From UMGS1590 sp036303105 (GTDB lineage: Bacteria > Bacillota > Peptococcia > Peptococcales > Peptococcaceae): DNA of 64,000 nucleotides. Below, in pieces: positions 25,657 to 33,870 of this stretch; within the stretch, counting starts at the first letter, position 1, and each line of letters begins with the position of its first letter. Both the position numbers and the translations under genes were made by a program. The DNA lies in contig JAXJBF010000053.1 of the NCBI GenBank assembly GCA_036303105.1, forward strand, positions 23,966 through 87,965. The letters are read 5' to 3'. The notes under the pieces are model-generated. The model did no database searches. It had not been told where the DNA came from and saw nothing but the letters and a program-made list of their open reading frames with translations.

Positions 25657-28041
25657 TTAAGCCTGTGTGGCGGATGATTCAGTGGTATCGCCTTCTGGTT
25701 TTTCGGGCTGCAGATCACCTTCTGGCTTGGCTGGTTCACCATTTTCGTCAAGCTGACCGCTTTGCTGATCGTTGTTTGGCATCGCATCTTCCGCACGCAG
25801 GAAGCGCAATAAGATGGCCGCTGCTTGTGCACGGGTAGTGGTGCCTTGTGGTGCCAATGTTGTCGTGGTCATGCCGTTGATGTAGCCTTTATCATTGGCC
25901 CAGAGTACGACGTTGTCGAACCCATTGCTGATGCTGTTGGCATCGGTATAGGCGCTCAGATCAGCACCATCGGTGATGGTGGTGTCGTAACCTTTGTATG
26001 CTGCATAGCGATAGAGAATAGCAGCAAACTGTTCACGGGTCAGCACATCTTCCGGACCGAAGGTGGTGTCACTGTAGCCGCTGACAATGTTGTTGGCCTT
26101 AGCCCATGCAACAGCCTGTGCATACCAAGCATCATCGGCCACATCTGTGAAACCGGAATCGCTCACTTCCGGTTCATCTTCCAGTCTGTAAAGGATGCTG
26201 ACAATCATAGCACGGTTGATGCTCAGTTCTGGGGAGAACGCATTGCTTGCTGTCCCGGTCATGAGGCCAGCATTATAAATGTCAACAATGTCATTGTAGG
26301 CCCAATGGTCGCTTGAGACATCGGTGAATGGTAAGGTTGTTTCACCTCCAGGCATTTCTGGTGGCTGATCACCGCCCATGGCGTCATCACCGCCGGTTGC
26401 TTCCTGAATGGTGACGTCTTCATTGCGGTCGCTGCCTGCATTGCTGCCATATTCCGTGTTTGTATTATACGCGACATCGAAGTCATCACGATCAATAACG
26501 GTGCCATTTAATGTATTGTCATCATCGGTGCTGACGGTGGTGGTATAGCTTCCCGTCACAGTCACGGTGACATCACTGTCACCTTCGACGAGCACGGTGC
26601 CATCGGCTTGAACAATCTTAACGGTCTGCCCATCGGCATCGACGACCTTGCCGCCATTTTCTACATTCAAATTGCTGACTGTAGAATCCTTGGTAACGGT
26701 CCATGTAGAATCGTCGCTCACATTCATAGTGATTGGCGAACCATTGCTTTCTGTTGCATCAGCATTTTCGCTGATGGTGGTTGCGCCCGTATAGCTGGAG
26801 CCATCCAACAGATAAAAATCAAGGCTGGAAATGGTGTCTACATCAATATCACCTTTCAATTCCTGCTCAAGGCCGGTGAACGTAACATCAGCGCCATTTT
26901 GGCCAGGTGTGCCCCAATTATTGGCATCGTTGCCCTCGATAGTGAGCAAGTTAGCCGCTTCGCTGTCAAAATCCAAGGTGGTATTCTTGAGCACCACGTT
27001 CGCGCTGGTATTGGTCAGATAGAACATGCTGCCTTCTTCAATATCGCTGGAAAGGGTAGAATCTTCGGCTTCAAATTCTGCCGTTTCACCAGTCGTTGCT
27101 TCGGCATCACCAGAAGTGGACTGATAAATGATGACACCATTGGCAACAGGATCACTGGCTGTTGCCTTGGTCACTTCACTGGAGAGCTTGGAGTTTTTAA
27201 TAAGGATGGTGTTGAGCCCTTCCATGCCAGCAATCTGGCTGCCGGTGGCTGTCCCAGTCACATTATCAACCTGAACATTACCGGTGGAATACAGCAGCGG
27301 AGACCCACTGCCTGCAGTAAAGAGCGTAGAGTTGGTCAGAGAAATGTTGCCGCCGCCACGGTCGGTGGCAAGTGCTGCACAGTGGTCACCAGCAGTGGAA
27401 ATAGCCATAAGGTTACCAATAACGGTGCCGCCATAGGTGGCATCCAAACCGCGGGAATTGCTTGCAGATGTCACAATGTTGCTGTTATTGGCATAGATGG
27501 TTGCGCCATCGGTGGCAAAAATCCCATTGGAGCCAGTGCTATCTGCAGTGAGTTTTGAATCACTGACCTTGACAACAGAATCTTCATTCACCCCTAAAAT
27601 GATCGAATTAATGCCATAGAAATTACAGTTGTCCCCATTGGTGTCGGACCCGCTTTTGCTCAGTGTGCCATTGGTGATCGTCAAAGAACCGCCATTTTGC
27701 GCCAAAGCAGCGTTCTGATCGACGGTGTCGGTCGAAATGGTTTCACCATCTGAGGTCACTTCTTCACCATCAGCAGTCAGCGCGCCGGACAATTCACCCT
27801 GATAATCGTATTCCATGGTATCAGCGCCGCCTTCGCCAGGTTTGGCTGGTGGCTGTTCACCATCTGGAGGGGTTGGCTGCTGATCTCCTGGGGGTTTTTC
27901 TGGTGGCTGTTCACCAGGCCCAACATTTTCAACGTTATTAGAAGCTGTGTCCGCCAAAGCCATGCTTGGCGCAACAGAAGTTGCTGCCAAAGCTGCCAGC
28001 AGGACAGCGGCTGTGATTTTTTTTGAAGATGGAAATTTCAC
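25657..28041 (-). CDS. S-layer homology beta-helix surface protein
   Basis: GTG 28041 is the start because AAGGAAGGAG lies eight bases upstream. The 794-residue protein has a signal peptide (about 1-31, cleavage after ALA). A Pro/Gly/Glu-rich spacer follows (about 40-75, repeated QPPxKP). A long Ser/Thr/Asp-rich region (about 80-560), with short alternating strands (DSKLTADSTG, NSTLFTAGSG), looks like a right-handed beta-helix. Three SLH modules follow (about 580-755; FTDVSSDHWAYNDIVDIY). Unusually the SLH block is not terminal: a Pro/Glu-rich tail of about 40 residues resembles the N-terminal spacer. It is exported and wall-bound; glycan binding or adhesion is a guess. GC content is even, unlike the other SLH gene. 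Confidence 0.9.
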   Translation of the reverse strand: MKFPSSKKITAAVLLAALAATSVAPSMALADTASNNVENVGPGEQPPEKPPGDQQPTPPDGEQPPAKPGEGGADTMEYDYQGELSGALTADGEEVTSDGETISTDTVDQNAALAQNGGSLTITNGTLSKSGSDTNGDNCNFYGINSIILGVNEDSVVKVSDSKLTADSTGSNGIFATDGATIYANNSNIVTSASNSRGLDATYGGTVIGNLMAISTAGDHCAALATDRGGGNISLTNSTLFTAGSGSPLLYSTGNVQVDNVTGTATGSQIAGMEGLNTILIKNSKLSSEVTKATASDPVANGVIIYQSTSGDAEATTGETAEFEAEDSTLSSDIEEGSMFYLTNTSANVVLKNTTLDFDSEAANLLTIEGNDANNWGTPGQNGADVTFTGLEQELKGDIDVDTISSLDFYLLDGSSYTGATTISENADATESNGSPITMNVSDDSTWTVTKDSTVSNLNVENGGKVVDADGQTVKIVQADGTVLVEGDSDVTVTVTGSYTTTVSTDDDNTLNGTVIDRDDFDVAYNTNTEYGSNAGSDRNEDVTIQEATGGDDAMGGDQPPEMPGGETTLPFTDVSSDHWAYNDIVDIYNAGLMTGTASNAFSPELSINRAMIVSILYRLEDEPEVSDSGFTDVADDAWYAQAVAWAKANNIVSGYSDTTFGPEDVLTREQFAAILYRYAAYKGYDTTITDGADLSAYTDANSISNGFDNVVLWANDKGYINGMTTTTLAPQGTTTRAQAAAILLRFLRAEDAMPNNDQQSGQLDENGEPAKPEGDLQPEKPEGDTTESSATQA

Positions 28042-28173
28042 AATGATAACTCCTTCCTTAATAATGCATTGCTTCAATGAACAGCTCTATAGTAGTCCTC
28101 TGGTCTTAACCCAACCTTAAAAAATAGCAGCTGTTATTTTTTCCATAGAGGCATCCACGGTTAATGGCAAATT

Positions 28174-28182
28174 ATGCTATAC
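28174..28182 (+). promoter_or_regulatory. Extended -10 promoter of cupin gene 1
   Basis: TGCTATACT 27 bases before the start codon; no recognisable -35. Confidence 0.6.
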
Positions 28183-28208
28183 TGTCATCAATTAAAGGAG
28201 GCTTGTAC

Positions 28209-28571
28209 ATGATTATCCACGCCAACGATCAACCACGGGAAACATGCGAAAATTACAGCGGTGGCAGCGGACGCATTACATTTACTACACTCTTGCCTGA
28301 CGATGCACTGTTTAAAGACGAAGCGCGTTTTTTCAAAGTCATGGCGTTCGCGCCAAATGCCAGCATTGGTGAACATGCGCACAGCGGCAACATTGCACTG
28401 TATATTGTACTCGCCGGTCACGGCATCGCGCTGGATGATGGCGTTGCCAAAGACATCTCAACCGGCGATGTGATCTATACTACTGACGGAGGTACACACG
28501 GCATCCGTGACGCCGGGAATGGTGACCTCGTCGTATTGGCCGGTGTGCTGCTTGAAAACCGAAGAAAATAA
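28209..28571 (+). CDS. Single-domain cupin protein, copy 1
   Basis: ATG 28209 with AAAGGAGG upstream. The 120-residue protein is one cupin barrel. Metal-binding motif 1 is GEHAHSGNIALYIVLAG and motif 2 is DVIYTTDGGTHGI. His residues in both and Glu in motif 1 fit a bound metal. Small cupins of this kind may be isomerases, dioxygenases or sugar-binding proteins; nothing here decides. A paralogue with its own promoter follows at 28631. Confidence 0.85.
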   Translation: MIIHANDQPRETCENYSGGSGRITFTTLLPDDALFKDEARFFKVMAFAPNASIGEHAHSGNIALYIVLAGHGIALDDGVAKDISTGDVIYTTDGGTHGIRDAGNGDLVVLAGVLLENRRK

Positions 28572-28593
28572 TCACCCATGATTCAAGCAAACA

Positions 28594-28602
28594 TGCTATA
28601 CT
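28594..28602 (+). promoter_or_regulatory. Extended -10 promoter of cupin gene 2
   Basis: TGCTATACT, identical nonamer to that of copy 1, 29 bases before the start. Confidence 0.6.
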
Positions 28603-28630
28603 AATAACATACTTTAGGAGGTGCTCATTG

Positions 28631-28990
28631 ATGATCATTCGTGACAACGAACAACAACGTGAAAACATTGAAGGCTATGCCGGTGGTCAAGGCGTACTTG
28701 AATTTACCACCCTTGTGCCAACTGAACTGCTGAAAGACGAAGCCAAACTTTTCAAAGTCATTCGCTTCCAGCCAGGTGCTGGTCTTGGTGAACATGCCCA
28801 CGTTGACAACTATGAAATCTACTACATTCTCGGCGGCCACGGCATCGCTGTGGACGGCGGCGAAGAAGTAGCCGTTACCACTGGCGATGTGGTCTACACC
28901 GCCGACGGCGCCACCCACAGCATCCGCGATGCAGGCGATGGCGATCTCGTCATGCTGGCTTGTGTCATCTACGAAAACAAAGCCAACTAA
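28631..28990 (+). CDS. Single-domain cupin protein, copy 2
   Basis: 119 residues, ATG 28631 behind AGGAGG. It is collinear with copy 1 (MIIRDNEQQRENIEGYAGGQG versus MIIHANDQPRETCENYSGG) and keeps the metal ligands in GEHAHVDNYEIYYILGGHG and DVVYTADGATHSI. The conserved Glu/Tyr pair after the His is clearer here (NYEIYYI versus NIALYI), so the copies may differ in substrate. A strong terminator follows. Confidence 0.87.
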   Translation: MIIRDNEQQRENIEGYAGGQGVLEFTTLVPTELLKDEAKLFKVIRFQPGAGLGEHAHVDNYEIYYILGGHGIAVDGGEEVAVTTGDVVYTADGATHSIRDAGDGDLVMLACVIYENKAN

Positions 28991-28999
28991 GCAGGTATA

Positions 29000-29043
29000 A
29001 AAAAGGAGAGCAATGTTTTACGAAGACATTGCTCTCCTTTTTT
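29000..29043. terminator. Bidirectional terminator between cupin 2 and hxlR
   Basis: AAAAAGGAGAGCAATGT pairs perfectly with ACATTGCTCTCCTTTTT around a nine-base loop, with A and T runs giving activity on both strands. Confidence 0.9.
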
Positions 29044-29047
29044 ATGC

Positions 29048-29377
29048 TTATTTTAAAATTTCTTTGTAAGCAGTGCCCCATTCTACCATGGCATCGAGAA
29101 TTGGTTTTAAACTGCGCCCCAACTCGGTGAGGCTATATTCCACCCGCGGCGGCACTTCCGCAAAAACTTCACGATGCACCAGGCCATCTGCTTCCATAGC
29201 ACGCAGCTGAGCCGTCAAGACTTTCTGCGATACACCATTCAGGGATCGTTTCAATTCATTGAAACGCTTGGTCCCGCTCAACAAATCCCGCAAAATAAGC
29301 ACTTTCCATTTGTTGCCGATGAGCGTCAAGGTTGTTTCAACCGGACAAGCCGGATACGCGTCTGATGTCTGCATCAT
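29048..29377 (-). CDS. HxlR-family transcriptional regulator
   Basis: 109 residues with the winged HxlR fold. It has CPVETTLTLIGNKWKVLILRD at about 10-30 with the conserved Cys near the N-terminus, then GTKRFNELKRSLNGVSQKVLTAQLR as the recognition region. The wing follows (VHREVFAEVPPRVEYSLTELG). In relatives such as HypR and QorR the N-terminal Cys senses disulfide or electrophile stress. It is divergent from a flavin/4Fe-4S protein operon; an inverted repeat at 29402-29430 lies between and overlaps its likely promoter region, suggesting control of both. Confidence 0.92.
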   Translation of the reverse strand: MMQTSDAYPACPVETTLTLIGNKWKVLILRDLLSGTKRFNELKRSLNGVSQKVLTAQLRAMEADGLVHREVFAEVPPRVEYSLTELGRSLKPILDAMVEWGTAYKEILK

Positions 29378-29401
29378 GTATCGTCCTCCAATGGTTTCTT
29401 T

Positions 29402-29430
29402 TAGGTACCTATAGCACTATATTGTGCCTA
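29402..29430. promoter_or_regulatory. Inverted repeat, candidate HxlR operator
   Basis: TAGGTACCTATAG (29402-29414) and CTATATTGTGCCTA (29417-29430) form an imperfect dyad (shared TAGG-N-AC...TATAG arms), placed between the divergent hxlR and flavoprotein genes. Confidence 0.55.
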
Positions 29431-29511
29431 CTTCACAAAAAATCAATACACATTTATCCTATACTCATGAAACAAAGAAGTCAAGCACACAAAATCAAAG
29501 GAGGATGTTTC

Positions 29512-30132
29512 ATGACGACACACGATTACCTACAAATGCTGCGTGATATCAAAGATGTGGCTTTCGCTACCGTTGATGAACAAGGAAACCCACAGGTCCG
29601 CATCATAGACATCATGCTCGTTGCCGATGATGCCGTGATCTTCTGCACGGCACGTGGCAAAAATTTTTACCAGCAGCTGATGCACAATCATCACGTCGCC
29701 CTTACAGGCATGAACAAGAACTGGCAAATGCTGCGACTGACTGGTATTGCCCAACGCCTAGAGGATCAAAAGCTTTGGCTCGATCGCATTTTTGCTGCCA
29801 ATCCTTCCATGAACGATGTCTATCCTGGTGACAGCCGTTTCATTCTTGAAGCATTCAGCATCAGCGAAGGCAATTTGGAATTTTTCGACCTCGGGCAAAC
29901 CCCGATCGTCCGTGATAGTGCAACGCTCGGCAACATCGCGCCCACCCTCAAAGGCTTCGATATTGACAGCACCTGCATCGGCTGCGGAAAATGTGCTGCC
30001 ATCTGCCCGCAACAATGCATCACACCAGGCCATCCTTACACCATCCAACAGTCACATTGCCTGCACTGCGGCCAATGTGCAGAATGCTGCCCGGTACGCG
30101 CCATCCATAAGCGGGAAGCAACGCCATGCTGA
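29512..30132 (+). CDS. Flavin (PPOX-type) domain fused to a two-cluster 4Fe-4S ferredoxin domain
   Basis: ATG 29512 follows AAAGGAGG; the longer frame from 29332 has no site. 206 residues. The N-terminal split-barrel flavin-binding domain of the pyridoxamine-phosphate-oxidase type spans about 1-145 (VAFATVDEQGNPQVRIIDIM, IFCTARGKNFYQQL). The C-terminal ferredoxin module (about 150-200) has two CxxCxxCxxxC motifs (CIGCGKCAAIC; CLHCGQCAECC). It should pass electrons between FMN/FAD and an iron-sulfur partner. It starts a four-gene operon: its stop overlaps the ABC fusion gene by seven bases, and the ATPase and SirTM-like genes follow. The divergent HxlR gene suggests redox control. Confidence 0.9.
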   Translation: MTTHDYLQMLRDIKDVAFATVDEQGNPQVRIIDIMLVADDAVIFCTARGKNFYQQLMHNHHVALTGMNKNWQMLRLTGIAQRLEDQKLWLDRIFAANPSMNDVYPGDSRFILEAFSISEGNLEFFDLGQTPIVRDSATLGNIAPTLKGFDIDSTCIGCGKCAAICPQQCITPGHPYTIQQSHCLHCGQCAECCPVRAIHKREATPC

Positions 30133-31664
30133 ATGAAATGCTGCTACTCTTTACCAATCGTTGGTCTTTTTTTGCTGAACTCCTGCTCCAACATCTGGCC
30201 ATTTCCTGCGCCGCCATTTTGATTGCCATCATTTTAGGCGGCTGTGCCGGCATCCTGATCAGCGAAATAGAGCATCTGGCAAAGCCGACCATGACTGTCG
30301 TTAATTTTCTTTATACGATTCCCTCTATTTCTATGCTGGGGTTTCTCATTCCTTTTTCCGGTGTCGGCAATGGCACGGCCATTATTGCGCTCACCATCTA
30401 CGCCTTGCTGCCCATGGTACGCAGCACCCACACTGGGCTCATCAGCATAACACCGGCACTTTTGGAAGCAGCCATAGGCATGGGCAGCACACAGCGACAG
30501 CTTCTTTGGCGCATCAAGCTGCCACTAGCAATGCCTATCATTCTTTCTGGCATTCGCAGCATGACAACCATGACCATTGCCCTCGCCGGGATTGCCTCTT
30601 TTATTGGCGCTGGCGGCCTTGGGGTGGCCATATACCGCGGCATCACCACCAACAACGCCGCGATGACACTTTGCGGCAGCTTATTGATCGCCTTTCTCGC
30701 CCTCATTGTTGATGCGCTGCTGGGACTACTTGAACGGCATATCAGCCGTCGGCAGCAACGCCGTAAAACACACCGTCGTTGGCCTTTTGTTGCTTTGGCC
30801 CTGCTCTGTCTTTTCGGCATGGGTACCATGCTTTTTCAATATCAAGAAAAAGACACCCTACACATTGCCACCAAACCTATGACAGAGCAAACCATCCTCG
30901 GCGAAATGCTCGCCATACTCATTGAACAGGATACCGACCTCACCGTCGAACTTACCCAAGGCGTTGGTGGCGGCACTGCCAACATCCAACCAGCCATGGA
31001 AAAAGGAGAATTCGATCTCTATCCTGAATATACTGGCACAGCCTGGAATCAGGTGCTAAAGGAAAGCGACATCTACCATGAAGAACTGTTTCCCACTTTG
31101 CGCCAGGCTTACCTGGATAATTATGACATGGAATGGGTCGGTATGTATGGATTCAACAATACCTATGGCCTTGTTGTTCGTCAGGACATCGCCGATAAGT
31201 ATCACCTCACCACCTATTCTGACCTGACTGCCATTGCCGACCAACTGGTTTTTGGTGCCGAATATGATTTCTTTGAACGTGCCGACGGCTATGATGCTCT
31301 CTGCGACACGTATAATCTGCACTTTGCCAAAACCATGGATCTTGACATTGGTCTTAAATATCAAGCGCTTGCTGAAGGTGATATCGATGTCATGGTGGTT
31401 TTTACCACCGACGGCCAGCTGGCCGATGCCAATGCCAAGCTGCTGGAAGACGACAAACAGTTCTATCCTTCCTACCTTTGCGGCAATATTGTTCGCGGTG
31501 AGGTGCTGCGCCAGCATCCTGAACTGCACAGCACATTGGAAAAGCTCCAAAATCGCATCACCGACAACGACATGGCAGCCATGAATAACGCGGTTGAAAG
31601 CGAAGGTCGTGACCCCCGCGATGTGGCCGAAGATTTCCTTCGTGCCCAAAATCTGTTACACTAA
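30126..31664 (+). CDS. Osmoprotectant-type ABC permease fused to substrate-binding protein
   Basis: 512 residues. The N-terminal permease part (about 1-215) has five helices and the EAA-type loop EAAIGMGSTQRQLLWRIKLPLAMPII. A further membrane helix (about 218-235) tethers the C-terminal periplasmic-binding domain (about 240-512; LHIATKPMTEQTILGEMLAI, FDLYPEYTGTAWN). This matches the OpuC/ProX-like family that binds quaternary amines such as glycine betaine, carnitine or choline. The aromatic cage residues cannot be proven here. The next gene supplies the ATPase. Linkage to a flavoprotein and a sirtuin is unusual. Confidence 0.92.
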   Translation: MLNEMLLLFTNRWSFFAELLLQHLAISCAAILIAIILGGCAGILISEIEHLAKPTMTVVNFLYTIPSISMLGFLIPFSGVGNGTAIIALTIYALLPMVRSTHTGLISITPALLEAAIGMGSTQRQLLWRIKLPLAMPIILSGIRSMTTMTIALAGIASFIGAGGLGVAIYRGITTNNAAMTLCGSLLIAFLALIVDALLGLLERHISRRQQRRKTHRRWPFVALALLCLFGMGTMLFQYQEKDTLHIATKPMTEQTILGEMLAILIEQDTDLTVELTQGVGGGTANIQPAMEKGEFDLYPEYTGTAWNQVLKESDIYHEELFPTLRQAYLDNYDMEWVGMYGFNNTYGLVVRQDIADKYHLTTYSDLTAIADQLVFGAEYDFFERADGYDALCDTYNLHFAKTMDLDIGLKYQALAEGDIDVMVVFTTDGQLADANAKLLEDDKQFYPSYLCGNIVRGEVLRQHPELHSTLEKLQNRITDNDMAAMNNAVESEGRDPRDVAEDFLRAQNLLH

Positions 31665-31676
31665 GGAGAGATCCCT

Positions 31677-32495
31677 ATGCAACCCATCATCACCTTTGAA
31701 CACGTTCATAAAGCTTTCGGCAACACCATTGTACTCAATGATATCAATGTAGCCATCGAACAAGGTGCCTTTGTGACCATTGTCGGCGCTTCTGGCGGCG
31801 GCAAAACCACCTTGCTGAAAATGGTCAATGGGCTGCTCACTCCAGACAGTGGCAGTGTCTATATCAACGGAAAAAACATTCGCCAAATGAACCTGATCCA
31901 GCTGCGGCGTCACATTGGTTATGCCATTCAAGGCAGCGTGCTTTTTCCTCATATGACAGTTGCTGAAAACATTGCCTATGTCCCCTCTCTGCTCAATAAA
32001 CACAACAGTTCGCGCACACAAGCGGCCGTTGACAAATGGCTGGACATCGTCGGTCTCGAGCGCAAACTGCTTGACCGTTATCCAGCAGAATTATCCGGCG
32101 GCCAGCAGCAACGTGTCGGCATTGCCCGCGCCCTTGCCGCTTCGCCAGAAATCTTACTCATGGATGAACCTTTTGGCGCTGTTGATGAAATCACACGCGC
32201 CAGCCTACAGCAGGAAATTGCACGCATTCACCAAGAAACCGGCATCACTGTGCTCTTTGTCACCCACGATATTCGCGAGGCGTTGCATCTGGGCACGATG
32301 GTACTTGTCATGGCAGATGCAGCGGTTCAGCAATATGACGCACCAGACGCTTTGCTGTCCACGCCCGCCAATGCATTCGTGCGTCAACTTGTGCACAATG
32401 AGCGCAGCATCTGCCATCTGCCTGATGACCATCTCACTGACTGCGATTACAGTGGAGCTGCTCTCGCAGCCGCCAGAAAGGAGTTTTCACAATGA
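31677..32495 (+). CDS. Osmoprotectant-type ABC transporter ATP-binding protein
   Basis: 272 residues: Walker A GASGGGKTT, Q-loop YAIQGSVLFPHMTVAENI, signature LSGGQQQRVGIARAL, Walker B ILLMDEPFGAVD. It resembles OpuCA/OpuBA, but the C-terminal CBS pair that senses ionic strength in OpuA-type ATPases is missing. It partners the fusion protein encoded 12 bases upstream. Its stop overlaps the start of the SirTM-like gene by four bases (ATGA), so the sirtuin is translated from the same message. Confidence 0.93.
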   Translation: MQPIITFEHVHKAFGNTIVLNDINVAIEQGAFVTIVGASGGGKTTLLKMVNGLLTPDSGSVYINGKNIRQMNLIQLRRHIGYAIQGSVLFPHMTVAENIAYVPSLLNKHNSSRTQAAVDKWLDIVGLERKLLDRYPAELSGGQQQRVGIARALAASPEILLMDEPFGAVDEITRASLQQEIARIHQETGITVLFVTHDIREALHLGTMVLVMADAAVQQYDAPDALLSTPANAFVRQLVHNERSICHLPDDHLTDCDYSGAALAAARKEFSQ

Positions 32496-33343
32496 CATCA
32501 ACCCACCCCTCCAACATTGACCGATTACGTACCGCCCTCGACAACACTGACGCCGTTCTCATCGGCGCAGGCGCAGGCTTGTCGTTGGCAGCTGGGTTCA
32601 CCCTCACGGGACCGCGCTTCACCGATCATTTTGCCGACTTTATTGAAAAATATCATTTTCGCGATCTCTACAGCGCTGGCTTCCATCGTTTTGAAACGCT
32701 GGAAGAACAATGGGCATTTTGGAGCCGCCACATCTACATTGATCGCTATGCAGACATTCCCAACGATACCTACCAAGTGCTCTATGATCTCATCGCAGAC
32801 AAAGAGTACTTTGTCATTACCACCAACGTCGATCATTGCTTCCAAAAAACCGGCTTTGATAAACAGCGCCTGTTCTATACACAAGGGGACTATGGCCTCT
32901 GGCAATGCAGTGTGCCCTGTCATCAAAAAACTTATGACAACGAAGCCACCGTGCGCGAAATGGTCGCCCGCCAACAAGACATGCGCATTCCTTCAGAACT
33001 GATCCCGCGCTGCCCGATTTGCGGTGCGCCGATGTCCATGAATCTGCGCTGTGATGATACCTTTGTTGAAGACACTGGCTGGCATCAGGCTGCCAAGCGT
33101 TATCAGGATTTCCTGCACGACCACGAGGAAGAGCCACTGCTTCTTCTGGAGCTCGGTGTTGGCGGCAACACCCCTGCCATTATCAAATATCCATTCTGGC
33201 GCTTCACCATGCAAAATCCTGAAATAACCTACGCCACCATCAGCCTGCGGGATGCTGTCTGCCCGCCACAAATCGACGCACAATCCATTTGCATCAGCGA
33301 CGACATCAACACCGTTTTGCATGCATTGCTGCCATCCACATAA
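32492..33343 (+). CDS. Class M sirtuin-like NAD-dependent protein (SirTM family)
   Basis: 283 residues. The NAD-binding loop is GAGAGLSLAAGF (25-36) instead of the GAGxSxxSGIPDFR of deacylating sirtuins. TTNVDHCFQ (111-119) and YTQGDYGLWQ (129-138) follow. Asn112 and Gln131 are 19 residues apart, as are the Asn/Gln pair of SpySirTM, where Gln replaces the catalytic His. Cys139, Cys143 and CPICG form a zinc ribbon. SirTM enzymes ADP-ribosylate lipoylated GcvH-L in oxidative-stress operons that also encode a macrodomain and LplA2. Here those partners are absent and the operon contains a flavin/ferredoxin protein and an ABC transporter; GcvH and LplA lie about 20-25 kb away. Confidence 0.88.
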   Translation: MTSTHPSNIDRLRTALDNTDAVLIGAGAGLSLAAGFTLTGPRFTDHFADFIEKYHFRDLYSAGFHRFETLEEQWAFWSRHIYIDRYADIPNDTYQVLYDLIADKEYFVITTNVDHCFQKTGFDKQRLFYTQGDYGLWQCSVPCHQKTYDNEATVREMVARQQDMRIPSELIPRCPICGAPMSMNLRCDDTFVEDTGWHQAAKRYQDFLHDHEEEPLLLLELGVGGNTPAIIKYPFWRFTMQNPEITYATISLRDAVCPPQIDAQSICISDDINTVLHALLPST

Positions 33344-33405
33344 AAAGAGAGGCGTCTATAATTGCTCAGCGCACCGACGGTTGTTGCTGCTACTGTGGAA
33401 AAATT

Positions 33406-33437
33406 CAAAAGCAGGAGCCTTGCTCCTGCTTTTTTAT
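33406..33437 (+). terminator. Terminator of the flavoprotein-ABC-SirTM operon
   Basis: AAAAGCAGGAGC, three-base loop, GCTCCTGC followed by TTTTTTATT. Confidence 0.85.
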
Positions 33438-33486
33438 TGCACTTTTCCTGACAAGGATGCGCTTACAATCTATTATTCATATATAG

Positions 33487-33550
33487 TGTCAAAAAGTCTT
33501 GACATCATGGGCGTCATACTGTATGATAAAAATGTAAAAAGTATTTGACA
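33487..33550 (+). promoter_or_regulatory. Consensus promoter with repeated TTGACA-containing operator half-sites
   Basis: TTGACA (33499-33504), 17 bases, TATGAT (33522-33527). The -35 lies in a direct repeat AAAAAGTCTTGACA (33491-33504) echoed by AAAAAGTATTTGACA (33536-33550), 45 bases apart, and in an inverted pair TGTCAA/TTGACA (33487-33504). Likely autoregulation by the XRE protein at 33871. Confidence 0.65.
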
Positions 33551-33578
33551 CTCCGAAGATAGAGAAAGGAGAATCATC

Positions 33579-33869
33579 ATGTTTGACAGCATTCTGCTCA
33601 TCCTCTTTGTATGTTTCGTTGTTGCCCTTATCCTGCTGGATATTGCCATGGTGATTTCATTGGTGCGCAGTGGTGATGAGCGCCGCCAGTTGATGATCTG
33701 GAAAGCCAGCACCTTCACGCTCATTGGCACGGTGTGTGTCATGATCATTGATGTCGTCAAAATGTTCATCGATCCCTCCACCATCAGCAAACCATTTTCC
33801 CAGCTTGGCGCTACAGCCACCATCTATTTTTGCAGCTTACTCTATTACAAGCGGAAACTAGGCGGTTGA
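33579..33869 (+). CDS. Small membrane protein paired with an XRE regulator
   Basis: 96 residues, ATG behind AAAGGAG. Three hydrophobic segments (about 4-28, 45-63, 72-88) separated by basic loops (RSGDERRQ; final YYKRKLGG). Its stop is one base before the ATG of an XRE-type regulator, so the two are coupled. Many Firmicutes carry such a small DUF-type membrane protein with a 60-70-residue XRE protein; the function of the pair is unknown. Confidence 0.8.
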   Translation: MFDSILLILFVCFVVALILLDIAMVISLVRSGDERRQLMIWKASTFTLIGTVCVMIIDVVKMFIDPSTISKPFSQLGATATIYFCSLLYYKRKLGG

Positions 33870-33870
33870 T

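Noticed and set aside
26608..27558. 316-codon plus-strand frame inside the second SLH gene
   Set aside because: Antisense artefact of the low-complexity beta-helix coding region.
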